Positions 9,520 through 17,998 of a stretch of 64,000 bases of DNA are shown one piece after another. The stretch's first letter is position 1; the number at the start of each line of letters is the position of its first letter. The notes under the pieces were generated by a model, which saw only the letters and a program-made list of their open reading frames with translations, had not been told where the DNA came from and made no database searches. Source of the DNA: Vibrio xiamenensis (lineage in GTDB: Bacteria; Pseudomonadota; Gammaproteobacteria; Enterobacterales; Vibrionaceae); assembly GCF_900100015.1 (NCBI RefSeq), contig NZ_FNDD01000012.1:1-64000 (forward strand), in the 5' to 3' direction. The position numbers and the translations under genes are program-made.

Positions 9520-9572
9520 CGTCAAAACCGTCAAAACTACGCGTCGTTTCGTTAATAACGTCAAAACCGTCA
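9520..9572. repeat. Pair of 14-bp direct repeats CGTCAAAACCGTCA
   Basis: CGTCAAAACCGTCA occurs at 9520-9533 and again, identically, at 9559-9572. The 39-bp spacing is near four helical turns, so the copies would lie on about the same DNA face. Each copy itself contains two GTCA-type half units. The position, 180-230 bp upstream of the binding-protein start, suits activator sites, and ChiS is the obvious candidate. The repeats are seen directly; the binding role is inferred. Confidence 0.6.
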
Positions 9573-9644
9573 TATTGATCCCCAAACTGGCGTGGATTTT
9601 AACCATGAAGTCACTCGCAACTTTCTGGCTTTACAAAATTTAAT

Positions 9645-9660
9645 GTAAGTGTTTACTTAC
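9645..9660. promoter_or_regulatory. Palindrome GTAAGT-N4-ACTTAC, candidate operator
   Basis: Perfect 6-bp arms with a 4-bp spacer, about 305 bp upstream of the binding-protein start. It resembles the SlmA half-site pattern, but the E. coli SlmA consensus has its arms joined without this spacer, so no protein is assigned. Confidence 0.4.
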
Positions 9661-10007
9661 TTTGTGGTCCTTTAAATATAAAGTGATTTAGCCTTTATTT
9701 CCTTTGGTGAGATCACCATCACTCGCGCTTTAATGGTTGTTTTTTTTGTTTAAATTAAAGCTGTCATAATGTTGTGATAGCACTCGCATTCTCACTGTTT
9801 TAGCGTCAAATTCGGCGTATATAGAGCCAATTTCAGCACTATTTGGCGTTAACTTATCCTTATTGGGACGGATTTTCAGGTTCGTTTTTGCGGTTAATTT
9901 TTGATGAATATAAAGCCGCGATTGCCAATAAATAAACAGACAAAAGCGGCGTCAATGACATTAAGCAGTATGGTCGTGAGTGGGGTGATAAATCATCGCT
10001 AGTTTAC

Positions 10008-10031
10008 GCCGCCAGGCAATTTTCTGGCGGC
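10008..10031 (-). other. GC-rich stem-loop abutting the chiS stop codon
   Basis: GCCGCCAG / CTGGCGGC, an 8-bp perfect stem with an 8-nt loop, begins right after the chiS stop. No T-tract follows on the minus strand, so it is more likely a 3'-end stabiliser or Rho-linked processing site than an intrinsic terminator. Confidence 0.5.
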
Positions 10032-13000
10032 TTAGTGAGTGAGCAGGTGCTGAAGTTTATCACGCAACATTTCAATATGTGAACGCTCGGGGCTTTGCTC
10101 TTTACAGTGGTCAAGAATGTAATCCAGGGTGCTGAGAACGGTGCGCCAACGTGGCGTTTTCGGCAATGTTTCAATGCGTAAGTACTTATCCAGCGTACGC
10201 GTTTGCAGCGTGCTACGATCGAGATAAACTCGCCACAAACCGCTTTGCTCGGCAAACGCAAACTTGGTTTGCCCGGTGACCCTTTCCCAATATTCCATGG
10301 CGTTGGTCATCGACTCGACTAAAATTTCCCGCATCAAATCTTGCTTAGATAGGTTGTCGTCACCGGTTTTGCTGACCAGTTGCGAGAATTCGCCACCTAA
10401 CTGTTTCAGCGTATCGAGTTGGCTGGTGTCACCTTCAAACGCATAACTGGATAGGGCGGCGACGGCGGTTTCCAAATCATTGATTCGATTGTTATTGAGG
10501 TTGTGATTACTGGTAAAAATGTACATGGCTTTGAGTTCGCTGCCTTGTGGCAAGGTCAAAATGTCACAGCGAATCGATTGGCGCAGGCCGTCAATGTAAA
10601 TATCGATGTCGCCGCAGTAGTGCTCTTGCGTGACACTAAGGTATTTGTCGGCAATCACTTCATTGGCGTTAGAGCGTTTGAGCTGCTCAGGACGACGTTT
10701 AAACAGTTGGCAGGCGGCATCATTGATGTAACGGATGCGGTTATCGTCACGCACGCATAAAATGGCTTCTGGGGCAGACTCCAGCTGTTCAAGCAAGCGA
10801 CCTTGGGTTTCTAGCAAACTCGCTTCAACCATAGCGCGCTGTTTGATCTCAAGCTTCAACTGCTGGTTTTCGACGCGACGTTGCTCGGCTTTACTGGCGC
10901 TAAGATGAGCGTTAATACGGGCAGACAATTCCTGCTTATTAAAGGGTTTGGACAGATAGTCGTTGGCGCCGGATTCAAAGCCTTTCAGGCGATCATTTGG
11001 TTGATTTAAGGCCGTTAACATAATGATTGGCAAGCTGGCGTGGTCATAGGTTTCACGAAGCTTTTCACACACTTGATAGCCGTTTAAGCCCGGCATCATC
11101 ACATCCAAAAGCAGCAATTCAGGCTGGTACAATGCCACTTGTTCAAGGGCCTCGACACCGTTCGCGGCGCTGCGAACGCGATAACCTTCCATGCGTAAAA
11201 AACTGTCCAAAATTCGCACGTTGACTGGCTCATCATCGGCGATCAACAGCAGCGGCGCATTGGGATCTTCTTCAATTGCAGGCGTGTCGCTGGCCAGCAG
11301 TTCATTACTATCTGGCAGGCTAAAGTGTGGATTATCATCGTGACTGGCAGCGATTTGCTCTGCACTGGCCGCAGGTAGCGTGAAGCTAAAGGTCGTGCCC
11401 ACCATTGGCTGACTGCTGACATACAGTGAACCGTGCATCAACTCAACCAATTGGCGGCTGATCGACAGGCCAAGTCCTGCTCCTTGGCGATAACGGTTGG
11501 CATCGTTGCCTGCTTGAATCAAAGGTTCAAAGATGTGCTCAAGCTGATCGGCCGGAATGCCTTGCCCTGTATCCACGACTTGCACTCGAATTTGCGCGTC
11601 AATTTCCGCTGCAGAAATAACGATTTTGCCTTCGCTGGTGTATTTGATCGCATTGCCAACTAAGTTATACAGCACCTGCTCAAGACGCTGCGGATCGGCG
11701 TTCACCCACAGGGGCGTGTCTTCGATCTGATTAATGATTCGCAGTGGCTTATTACCAAGTAAGTGTGATGACAACTCAAGCACCAAGCGAGTGGAACTGG
11801 CGAGATCCACCGCCGAAGTTTGAATATCAAGGTTGCCATAACGCATCTTGTGGTAATCGAGTAAATCATCGACTAAGTTGGCCAAGCGTTGACCGCTACT
11901 GATGATGATGTCGAGTTGATATTTATGATCTGAAGTAATCGGGCCATTGGCGCCGCTGACCAGCGCTTCGGCAATGCCGACCATACCATGCAGCGGAGTA
12001 CGCAGTTCATGCGAGGTGGTGGCTAAAAATTCATCTTTGAGTTTATTGGCCAGTTGTAGCTCATCATTTTGTTTTTGAATGAGTTTTAGGTTGTCGGCTA
12101 ACTCTTGGTTTTTCTGGCTGATCAGCTGGATTTTATCGTGAATCGACCGCTGCATACGCTCAAAGCTTATTGCCAGACGGCCAATTTCATCTTTACGCTC
12201 GGTATGGATGATCTCGGTATCCAGTTCGCCAGCCGACACTTTCTCCGCCGCCCAGGTCAGTTTTAATAGCGGAGCGGTGATGAAATTCGATAAATAATGC
12301 GAAGCGATCACCACCACCACAATCGCAATTAACATCGCGAAAATAAACACGGTTTCAAGCTGGTTGACGCGCGCAAAGGCTTCTTTTTGCGGCACTTCGA
12401 CCACGATAGCCCAGTGAATATTTTTGAGCGAAATCGGCGCGTAGGCAGCGATCATCTGTTCGTTATCGGTATTGGTGTAAGTCCCGAAACTGGCGATGCC
12501 AGCGAGGGCTTTGTCGATGACACTGACACTTTTGTTGATGGTTGGCTGCTGATACGCGAGGGTACGAGAGTGGTGATCTTGGCCAACCACTAAGGTTCTT
12601 AAACCTGACGAGCTGCCGGACTTATCGGCCACCAGTTTGGTTAAGCCATTATTTGGCAGGCGAAACATGGCGTAGCTGTGCAAATAACCTTGCTGAATAA
12701 TCGGCGCGCCGAGCCAGGCAACGACGTGTCCATTACGATCGGGGACGAAATCAGAAATCACCACTGGGGTGTAGTCTTCGTTCGACTTACGTTTTTCCTG
12801 AACCTGTTGTTCCAGAAGGCGAAAAGTTTTGCCTAGATTGTCATTCTTGTAGCGACCACTGTGTAAGTTGGTGCCAAAGTTATCGTATTTGTACACCGAG
12901 TAGGTGACGTTTCCATCACGATCAACCAGCAAAATGTCGTCAAAGTCGGAGCGTTTAAGCAGCTCAAGGTAGCCCCAATGGTAGCGTTTATGCAGCAAAC

Positions 13001-13421
13001 GGTAGCGCTCAGTGCCGTTAAACAGTGGCGATTGCGGTAAAATCGCCGTTTTGATTTGGTCACCAGAACCTTTGATATAACGTTGCTGCGCCGTTTCGCG
13101 TGCTTGTTCGGCATCTAGCCCTAAGTTTTGAAACGCGTTAACTAGGCCGTAGAAGCGCCCGCCACTGGCGTAAGCGAGTTCTGAGCGCACAAAACCCATC
13201 ACCTCTGATTCTTTAGCTTGTAAGTAATCAATCACTTGCTGTTGTTTGCTGTCTCTGAGAGACAACAGGTGTGAAGTACTTTGTTCTTGGAGATCTTTAC
13301 TGTGAGATTGGAGAAAAAACAGCGCGGTAATGGTGAGTGGGGTAATACTGAGCACCAGAAATGCCAGCATTAGTGTGTTGTGAAGACGTTTAAATTTCTG
13401 TTTTTTATACAACTTTAACAT
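10032..13421 (-). CDS. chiS: ChiS hybrid sensor kinase / DNA-binding regulator of chitin use
   Basis: 1129 aa from the ATG at 13421, the same length as V. cholerae ChiS as I recall it. Order: membrane segment near residues 15-37, a periplasmic sensor domain, a second membrane segment near 350-375, HAMP, a long coiled coil, histidine kinase with His471 in TSHELRTPLHG, ATPase boxes (NAIKYTSEG, GLGLSI), a receiver with Asp773 in LLLLDVMMPGLNGYQ, a PAS-like region, and a C-terminal segment that in V. cholerae ChiS binds DNA directly. The sensor domain is controlled by the periplasmic chitooligosaccharide-binding protein encoded just downstream. A TTG start 13 codons earlier lacks a ribosome site and is rejected. 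Confidence 0.96.
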   Translation of the reverse strand: MLKLYKKQKFKRLHNTLMLAFLVLSITPLTITALFFLQSHSKDLQEQSTSHLLSLRDSKQQQVIDYLQAKESEVMGFVRSELAYASGGRFYGLVNAFQNLGLDAEQARETAQQRYIKGSGDQIKTAILPQSPLFNGTERYRLLHKRYHWGYLELLKRSDFDDILLVDRDGNVTYSVYKYDNFGTNLHSGRYKNDNLGKTFRLLEQQVQEKRKSNEDYTPVVISDFVPDRNGHVVAWLGAPIIQQGYLHSYAMFRLPNNGLTKLVADKSGSSSGLRTLVVGQDHHSRTLAYQQPTINKSVSVIDKALAGIASFGTYTNTDNEQMIAAYAPISLKNIHWAIVVEVPQKEAFARVNQLETVFIFAMLIAIVVVVIASHYLSNFITAPLLKLTWAAEKVSAGELDTEIIHTERKDEIGRLAISFERMQRSIHDKIQLISQKNQELADNLKLIQKQNDELQLANKLKDEFLATTSHELRTPLHGMVGIAEALVSGANGPITSDHKYQLDIIISSGQRLANLVDDLLDYHKMRYGNLDIQTSAVDLASSTRLVLELSSHLLGNKPLRIINQIEDTPLWVNADPQRLEQVLYNLVGNAIKYTSEGKIVISAAEIDAQIRVQVVDTGQGIPADQLEHIFEPLIQAGNDANRYRQGAGLGLSISRQLVELMHGSLYVSSQPMVGTTFSFTLPAASAEQIAASHDDNPHFSLPDSNELLASDTPAIEEDPNAPLLLIADDEPVNVRILDSFLRMEGYRVRSAANGVEALEQVALYQPELLLLDVMMPGLNGYQVCEKLRETYDHASLPIIMLTALNQPNDRLKGFESGANDYLSKPFNKQELSARINAHLSASKAEQRRVENQQLKLEIKQRAMVEASLLETQGRLLEQLESAPEAILCVRDDNRIRYINDAACQLFKRRPEQLKRSNANEVIADKYLSVTQEHYCGDIDIYIDGLRQSIRCDILTLPQGSELKAMYIFTSNHNLNNNRINDLETAVAALSSYAFEGDTSQLDTLKQLGGEFSQLVSKTGDDNLSKQDLMREILVESMTNAMEYWERVTGQTKFAFAEQSGLWRVYLDRSTLQTRTLDKYLRIETLPKTPRWRTVLSTLDYILDHCKEQSPERSHIEMLRDKLQHLLTH

Positions 13422-13431
13422 AAGTGCTGCT

Positions 13432-13460
13432 TTTATCCGTACCAGGAAGGCGAACGTCAA
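13432..13460 (-). promoter_or_regulatory. Candidate chiS promoter
   Basis: On the minus strand TTGACG (13460-13455) and GATAAA (13437-13432) are separated by exactly 17 bp. Transcription would start only a few bases before the ATG at 13421, giving a nearly leaderless message. This fits the lack of a clear Shine-Dalgarno sequence but is unusual, so the call is tentative. Confidence 0.3.
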
Positions 13461-13565
13461 GGGAAGGGGAAACCTTTATCAGCACCAAATTAACGAGTTT
13501 TTTTTCTTTGACAAGTAAGTCCGCTGGGAATCGTGGTTAATCGCTCATTTTTGGCGAAATACGAT

Positions 13566-13598
13566 GAAAAAGCCCGAAAAACACGCGTTTTTCGGGCT
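13566..13598 (-). terminator. Intrinsic terminator of rsmC
   Basis: Inverted repeat AGCCCGAAAAA / TTTTTCGGGCT (13571-13598) followed by a T-run on the minus strand. It lies just past the rsmC stop codon and before the chiS promoter region. Confidence 0.85.
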
Positions 13599-13604
13599 AG
13601 AAGG

Positions 13605-14627
13605 TTATTTTTTTGCGTAATAAATGTTGAATTTATTGGTCTTATTTAGCGTCTCGCAATGACCGTATGCTTGTTCGATGATCGGCGGGTAGCGCAGGAA
13701 ACTGTTGGCCACGATATAGAGTTCACCATGCTTTGCTTGATGTGCGGGACCTTGCTCAAGCAGGGTTTCAGTCGCGTTATAGCTAGTATCCAATCCTGAA
13801 TGAAATGGGGGATTACTGATGATGAAATCGTAATCTTTGCCGGTATCCGAAAAGATATCGGATGCGTACACTTTGGCGTTAAGGCCGTTGGCGGCGAGAG
13901 TCGCTTGGCTTGATGCTACCGCTAAGGCGCTAACATCGATCATTTCCAGTTCAATGCTTGGATTGAGTTTGGCTAATACGCTGCCGATAACGCCAGCACC
14001 GCAGCCAAAATCTAAGGTTTTACCTTTAATTTCAGGCAGCGTGTCTAACAGTAAGCGGCTGCCGAGATCAAACTCACCGTGGCTAAATACGCCGGGTAAA
14101 CTTTTGACCGTTAAAGACTGACCTTGATATTCCACTTGGTAAGTTTTAAACCAATCGTCGAGCTGAAATGGTTTGGGAACTTGCTGACATTGTCCCCAGT
14201 AGAAAGAGCAACGACGTGCTGAATCATACTTTTTCACGCTGCCGTATTGGCTAAATTGCTTTTCAATACTTTTGATTCCGGAGCGGTTTTCACCAACGAC
14301 GACAATTTCACATCCAGCGCCCAATTGACTCATGAGCATTGATAGCAAGAAGTCGGCTTCTGCTTTGGCTTTTGGCCAGTAGAGCAGCAACATGTCTGCG
14401 GGTTGTTGGCTCTGCCACTCGGCGCCAAAGCATACATTCAGCTCAGAATAGTTGCGCAACTGGCGATAATAACCGTAGTGGGTGGTAAACACGGATACAG
14501 ACTCACAGTGGCGTGCGAGTTCGACCGGAAAGAGGTCTTCAATTTCGCCAGCGACGAGAACGTTTTTACCAGCAAAATAGTCGATCTGACGTTGCGCGAT
14601 TTGGCTTGGGGCTGTGTAGGCAGACAT
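13605..14627 (-). CDS. rsmC: 16S rRNA (guanine1207-N2)-methyltransferase RsmC
   Basis: 340 aa from the ATG at 14627. It has two Rossmann methyltransferase domains as in RsmC: a degenerate N-terminal one (around [17 protein letters not shown]) and an active C-terminal one with the SAM loop [12 protein letters not shown] and the catalytic motif SNPPFHSG. It methylates G1207 of 16S rRNA in the assembled 30S subunit. A longer open frame exists, but the MSAYTAPSQ start fits the family length. Followed by its own terminator. Confidence 0.95.
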   Translation of the reverse strand: MSAYTAPSQIAQRQIDYFAGKNVLVAGEIEDLFPVELARHCESVSVFTTHYGYYRQLRNYSELNVCFGAEWQSQQPADMLLLYWPKAKAEADFLLSMLMSQLGAGCEIVVVGENRSGIKSIEKQFSQYGSVKKYDSARRCSFYWGQCQQVPKPFQLDDWFKTYQVEYQGQSLTVKSLPGVFSHGEFDLGSRLLLDTLPEIKGKTLDFGCGAGVIGSVLAKLNPSIELEMIDVSALAVASSQATLAANGLNAKVYASDIFSDTGKDYDFIISNPPFHSGLDTSYNATETLLEQGPAHQAKHGELYIVANSFLRYPPIIEQAYGHCETLNKTNKFNIYYAKK

Positions 14628-14689
14628 AAATACTTCGTTGCAATGAGATTGGGGGCGATTTTCGCACAAAGCGCCCCCGGCTTGAAGTA

Positions 14690-15775
14690 TTAGCTTTGAT
14701 CTTGGTTATCGAGGAAGTGGGCGAATTCTTCTTCATACAAATTGAATAGCACGGTGGTAATGGCAAAAATCAGTGGCCCGTAAATTAAGCCAATTAAGCC
14801 AAACAGTTGCAAGCCACCCAGCAGTGAGAAGAAGATCATCAAGGTATTCATGCCGTTACTGCCTTGCATTAACAGCGGACGTAATAGGTTATCAATCGAA
14901 CCAACTACCACAATGCTCCACACCGCAAGGAAAATCGCCCAGCTGGTATCGCCAGTGAAGAACAGATAAATCGCTGATGGAATCCAGATTAGCGCGGTAC
15001 CGACCACAGGAATAAACGAGGCAAACGCCATCATGGTGCCCCAAAACAGCATCGGAAAACCTGTGATGCCCATACCGATACCGCCGGCGATGCCTTGTGC
15101 CAGAGCAGTGAGAAATGAGCCCATGACAGCAGACTTAGATACCTTCTCAATCTCTTCAAACAAACGGTCTTCTTGACTGCGAGAGAAAGGCAGAATGTGG
15201 CGCAAAATACTGAGAATGCGGTCGTGGTCGCGAAGCAAAAAGAACAACACAAACAGCATCAAAAAGAAATCGAGCAGGAAGTTGGTAGCATCACCGAGGA
15301 TTTTGGCGCTAATACCGACTAATCGAGTCCCAAAACTGGAGGCAAACTTTGCTAGTTTCTGTGCTATCTCTTGCGGGCTCACAGCATCAAAAGGCAAATA
15401 ATGATTAGCCCAATTGAGCGTATTGGTGACCCAAGGATGTTTGAATGCGGTCTGAATGCCGTCATGAGACACCCAGTCATAAATATTTTGCGATAGTACC
15501 GAGCCTTGCTGCACGATAGCGGATAATACAAACAGCAGCGGAATAACGATGATCACTGTGAGTACGATACAAGATAAAAATGCCGAAATATTTTTATGCG
15601 TAGGCAGTTTTTGTTCGATTTTCTCATGCAGAGGAAACATCAATAATGAGATGATAAACGCGAGAATGATCGAGTTGATGTAAGGCTCAAGCAGTTGATA
15701 ACATGCAAACATCGCTGCGAGTAGCGCGATGATCAATACCCAATGGCTTGATGAAATTTTTATGTTGTCTCTCAC
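14690..15775 (-). CDS. AI-2E family transporter (PerM-like membrane protein)
   Basis: 361-aa polytopic inner-membrane protein with about eight predicted helices and the family's C-terminal block ([32 protein letters not shown]). The family was named after AI-2 exporter TqsA, but most members have no proven substrate, and some Vibrio relatives are Na+/H+ antiporters. The start is a GTG at 15775 with GGA eight bases upstream. It lies 62 bp upstream of rsmC on the same strand and may share its terminator. Confidence 0.88.
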   Translation of the reverse strand: MRDNIKISSSHWVLIIALLAAMFACYQLLEPYINSIILAFIISLLMFPLHEKIEQKLPTHKNISAFLSCIVLTVIIVIPLLFVLSAIVQQGSVLSQNIYDWVSHDGIQTAFKHPWVTNTLNWANHYLPFDAVSPQEIAQKLAKFASSFGTRLVGISAKILGDATNFLLDFFLMLFVLFFLLRDHDRILSILRHILPFSRSQEDRLFEEIEKVSKSAVMGSFLTALAQGIAGGIGMGITGFPMLFWGTMMAFASFIPVVGTALIWIPSAIYLFFTGDTSWAIFLAVWSIVVVGSIDNLLRPLLMQGSNGMNTLMIFFSLLGGLQLFGLIGLIYGPLIFAITTVLFNLYEEEFAHFLDNQDQS

Positions 15776-15807
15776 TGAGTTAGTCCAGTCATTGGTTGGA
15801 ATGGGAG

Positions 15808-15813
15808 TATAAT
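15808..15813 (+). promoter_or_regulatory. Candidate -10 box for the 40-aa microprotein gene
   Basis: TATAAT at 15808-15813, about 40 bp before the start codon. No good -35 hexamer is visible at normal spacing. The site is plausible because the gene has no other upstream partner on this strand. Confidence 0.35.
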
Positions 15814-15852
15814 GACCGCAAAGTGGTTTGTTAGCAATGGAGCGAAATAAAA

Positions 15853-15975
15853 ATGGGATGTTGTGATAAAGGTGGCGATTGCTGCGGTAGTAAACCTAAA
15901 ACCAGCAAGCGTATTCCGTGGTTTGCGTTAGTGGTTGGCGTGTTAGTGGTGCTGGTGGCATTAAATTGGCAATAA
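15853..15975 (+). CDS. 40-aa Cys-rich single-pass membrane microprotein
   Basis: ATG at 15853 with GGAG at 15839-15842, giving a 40-residue product. Residues 1-20 are hydrophilic and basic with two Cys pairs (CC at 3-4 and 10-11, in MGCCDKGGDCCGS). Residues 22-37 form one hydrophobic segment (IPWFALVVGVLVVLVAL), followed by NWQ. The CC-x5-CC arrangement could bind a metal or become disulphide-linked or lipidated; the N-terminus would be cytoplasmic by the positive-inside rule. Coding signs are an RBS, a -10-like box, a sensible composition, and a stem-loop just after the stop. It is flanked by divergent genes, so it is not an operon remnant. I do not recognise the family. Confidence 0.65.
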   Translation: MGCCDKGGDCCGSKPKTSKRIPWFALVVGVLVVLVALNWQ

Positions 15976-15977
15976 AT

Positions 15978-15997
15978 CAGGCCACCGAAGTGGCCTG
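15978..15997. terminator. Stem-loop between the microprotein gene and hemL
   Basis: CAGGCCAC-CGAA-GTGGCCTG, an 8-bp perfect stem with a 4-nt loop between the convergent genes. The minus-strand exit is T-rich (TGATTTATT), so it most likely ends hemL transcription. It may act in both directions. Confidence 0.55.
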
Positions 15998-16019
15998 AGC
16001 GGTACTGATACTCGTAAAG

Positions 16020-17318
16020 TTAAGCTTCTGCTTCTTGAGCGATTTGCGCAAAACTGCGCTCTGCGGCTTCAAGAGTGGCTTCAATCTCTTTTGAGCCGTG
16101 TGCCAGTGAAGTAAAGCTTGCTTCAAATGCTGATGGCGCTAAGTACACGCCGTAACCAAGCATCAAGTGGAAGAAGCGTTTAAAGCGTTCTACATCGCAC
16201 TGTGTCACGTGTTCATAGCAAGTGACTTCTGGCTGATCGGTAAAGAAGAACCCGAACATGCCACCAACTTGGTTAACCACCAAAGGAATGCTGTATTTGT
16301 CAGCTAATTCTTTAAAACCATCAGCAAGTTGCTTAGTTTTTGCTGCTAAGCGTTTCTCGTTGCCTTCTTCTTTAAGCATGTTCAAACATGCGTAACCTGC
16401 CGCCATGGCCACAGGGTTGCCTGATAGCGTACCAGCTTGATAGACAGGACCGGTTGGCGCAATGTGCTGCATCACATCTTTACGGCCACCAAATGCGCCG
16501 ACTGGCATACCGCCGCCGATAACTTTACCAAGTGTGGTGAGATCTGGTTTGATGTTGTAGTGGGCCTGAGCGCCACCTAAAGCGACGCGAAAACCAGTCA
16601 TCACTTCATCAAAGATCAGCAGTGCGCCTTCTTGGTCACAAATTTCACGCAGACCTTCGTGGAAGCCCGCAACCGGAGGAATACAGTTCATGTTACCGGC
16701 AACCGGTTCAACGATGATACATGCGATTTCACCTTGGTTGGCAGCAAATAGCTCACGCACCGAGTCAAGGTCGTTAAAGGTGGCAGTTAGTGTGTACTTG
16801 GCAAAGTCCGCAGGTACGCCAGGCGAGCTTGGTTGGCCTAATGTCAACGCACCAGAACCTGCTTTTACTAACAAGCTGTCCGCGTGACCGTGGTAACAAC
16901 CTTCAAATTTGATGATTTTGTCACGACCTGTATAACCGCGAGCGAGACGAATCGCACTCATAGTGGCTTCGGTACCTGAGCTCACCATACGAATTTGTTC
17001 CATTGAAGGTACCAATTCGCTGACCAATTCCGCCATGCTGATTTCGAGCTCGGTTGGCGCGCCAAAACTGAGCCCGCGCTGAGCTGCTTCAATTACCGCT
17101 TCACGAATTACCGCATGGTTATGACCGAGGATCATCGGGCCCCAGGAGCCAACGTAATCGATATAAGCTTTACCGTCTGCATCAAAGATCAACGCACCGT
17201 CTGCACGCTCGATAAACAAAGGTGAACCACCAACACCGTTAAAGGCGCGTACAGGTGAGTTAACACCACCAGGAATACGTTGCTGTGCTTTTTCATAAAG
17301 CTCTGCGGATTTGGTCAT
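16020..17318 (-). CDS. hemL: Glutamate-1-semialdehyde 2,1-aminomutase HemL
   Basis: 432-aa PLP enzyme that turns glutamate-1-semialdehyde into 5-aminolevulinate in the C5 haem pathway. It has the N-terminal signature [13 protein letters not shown], the pocket [15 protein letters not shown], the DEVMTGFR motif, and the PLP lysine in [17 protein letters not shown]. Length and start are standard, with AGAGGA just before the ATG. A TACAAT box on the minus strand (17365-17360) sits inside a GGGCA/TGCCC inverted repeat and could be its -10. Confidence 0.97.
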   Translation of the reverse strand: MTKSAELYEKAQQRIPGGVNSPVRAFNGVGGSPLFIERADGALIFDADGKAYIDYVGSWGPMILGHNHAVIREAVIEAAQRGLSFGAPTELEISMAELVSELVPSMEQIRMVSSGTEATMSAIRLARGYTGRDKIIKFEGCYHGHADSLLVKAGSGALTLGQPSSPGVPADFAKYTLTATFNDLDSVRELFAANQGEIACIIVEPVAGNMNCIPPVAGFHEGLREICDQEGALLIFDEVMTGFRVALGGAQAHYNIKPDLTTLGKVIGGGMPVGAFGGRKDVMQHIAPTGPVYQAGTLSGNPVAMAAGYACLNMLKEEGNEKRLAAKTKQLADGFKELADKYSIPLVVNQVGGMFGFFFTDQPEVTCYEHVTQCDVERFKRFFHLMLGYGVYLAPSAFEASFTSLAHGSKEIEATLEAAERSFAQIAQEAEA

Positions 17319-17478
17319 TGGTATATCCTCTTTTGATTGCTCGGACCAATTTGCTGGGCATTGTACCTGCCCAGACCGAGACGAGAAATGATAACTTGGA
17401 AATAATCGCCAAATTGATGAAAAAAACGTCGCCGAATAAGAAAAACCTTTAACAAATGGCTTTGTTATTGGTGAATAC

Positions 17479-17507
17479 TTGAACGCAGAACTCAGGTATT
17501 AGATAAT
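17479..17507 (+). promoter_or_regulatory. Candidate erpA promoter
   Basis: TTGAAC (17479-17484) and GATAAT (17502-17507) with 17-bp spacing. This would give a leader of about 75 nt before the GTG start of erpA. Four of six and five of six positions match the sigma-70 consensus. Confidence 0.5.
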
Positions 17508-17590
17508 TAGCGGATTGCAAAGAATGATGTGCGGTTGAATATGTCATGAATGGCAATAAATTCAACACACTAAAAATAAGAGAGGTCGTC

Positions 17591-17932
17591 GTGAGCGAAG
17601 TCAATGTCCCGTTAACGTTTTCCAATGCAGCGGCAACGCGTGTGAAAGCCTTAATTGCTGAAGAAGAAAATCCTGAGCTTAAATTGCGTGTGTACATCAC
17701 AGGCGGAGGCTGTAGCGGCTTTCAATACGGTTTCACGTTTGATGAAAACGTTAATGATGGCGATACCACGATCGTCAACAGCGGTGTCACTCTAGTGGTA
17801 GACCCGATGAGTCTGCAATACTTGATTGGTGGTGAAGTCGATTATACCGAGGGCCTTGAAGGTTCACGTTTCTTCGTCAATAACCCAAATGCGACCACTA
17901 CCTGTGGTTGCGGCGCGTCTTTCAGCGTGTAA
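17591..17932 (+). CDS. erpA: Iron-sulphur cluster insertion protein ErpA
   Basis: 113-aa A-type Fe-S carrier. The three cluster-ligand Cys residues are in GGGCSGF and at the C-terminus in [10 protein letters not shown]. It delivers clusters to target proteins such as IspG and respiratory enzymes. The GTG at 17591 is chosen because AGAGG lies six bases upstream and the resulting [11 protein letters not shown] matches the family start. An ATG 15 codons earlier would add a non-conserved extension. Confidence 0.96.
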   Translation: MSEVNVPLTFSNAAATRVKALIAEEENPELKLRVYITGGGCSGFQYGFTFDENVNDGDTTIVNSGVTLVVDPMSLQYLIGGEVDYTEGLEGSRFFVNNPNATTTCGCGASFSV

Positions 17933-17950
17933 TTCAAGGTTTTGCAAAGT

Positions 17951-17979
17951 AAAAAGCACTGACTTGGTCAGTGCTTTTT
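17951..17979. terminator. Bidirectional terminator between erpA and the M23 peptidase gene
   Basis: AAAAAGCACTGAC-TTG-GTCAGTGCTTTTT: 8 GC-containing pairs flanked by A and T runs, so it can stop both convergent genes. Confidence 0.88.
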
Positions 17980-17998
17980 TTGTATCGGAATTATGGTG

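Larger units (their letters stand above)
9340..10007 (-). promoter_or_regulatory. Intergenic control region of the chitobiose operon
   Basis: Non-coding stretch of about 670 bp between chiS and the binding-protein gene, both on the minus strand. I find no credible gene in it. It contains two direct repeats (9520-9533, 9559-9572), a palindrome (9645-9660) and AT-rich tracts. In V. cholerae the equivalent promoter (Pchb) is bound directly by ChiS and also by SlmA. I cannot identify either site by consensus here, and no convincing -35/-10 pair stands out. Confidence 0.6.

Noticed and set aside
9645..9660. SlmA binding site
   Set aside because: The half-sites resemble the SlmA pattern, but the E. 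coli consensus has no 4-bp spacer between the arms; kept only as an unassigned palindrome.
9716..9731. CRP site at GGTGA-GA-TCACC in the chitobiose control region
   Set aside because: The CRP consensus needs six bases between TGTGA and TCACA; here there are two and the outer bases do not fit.
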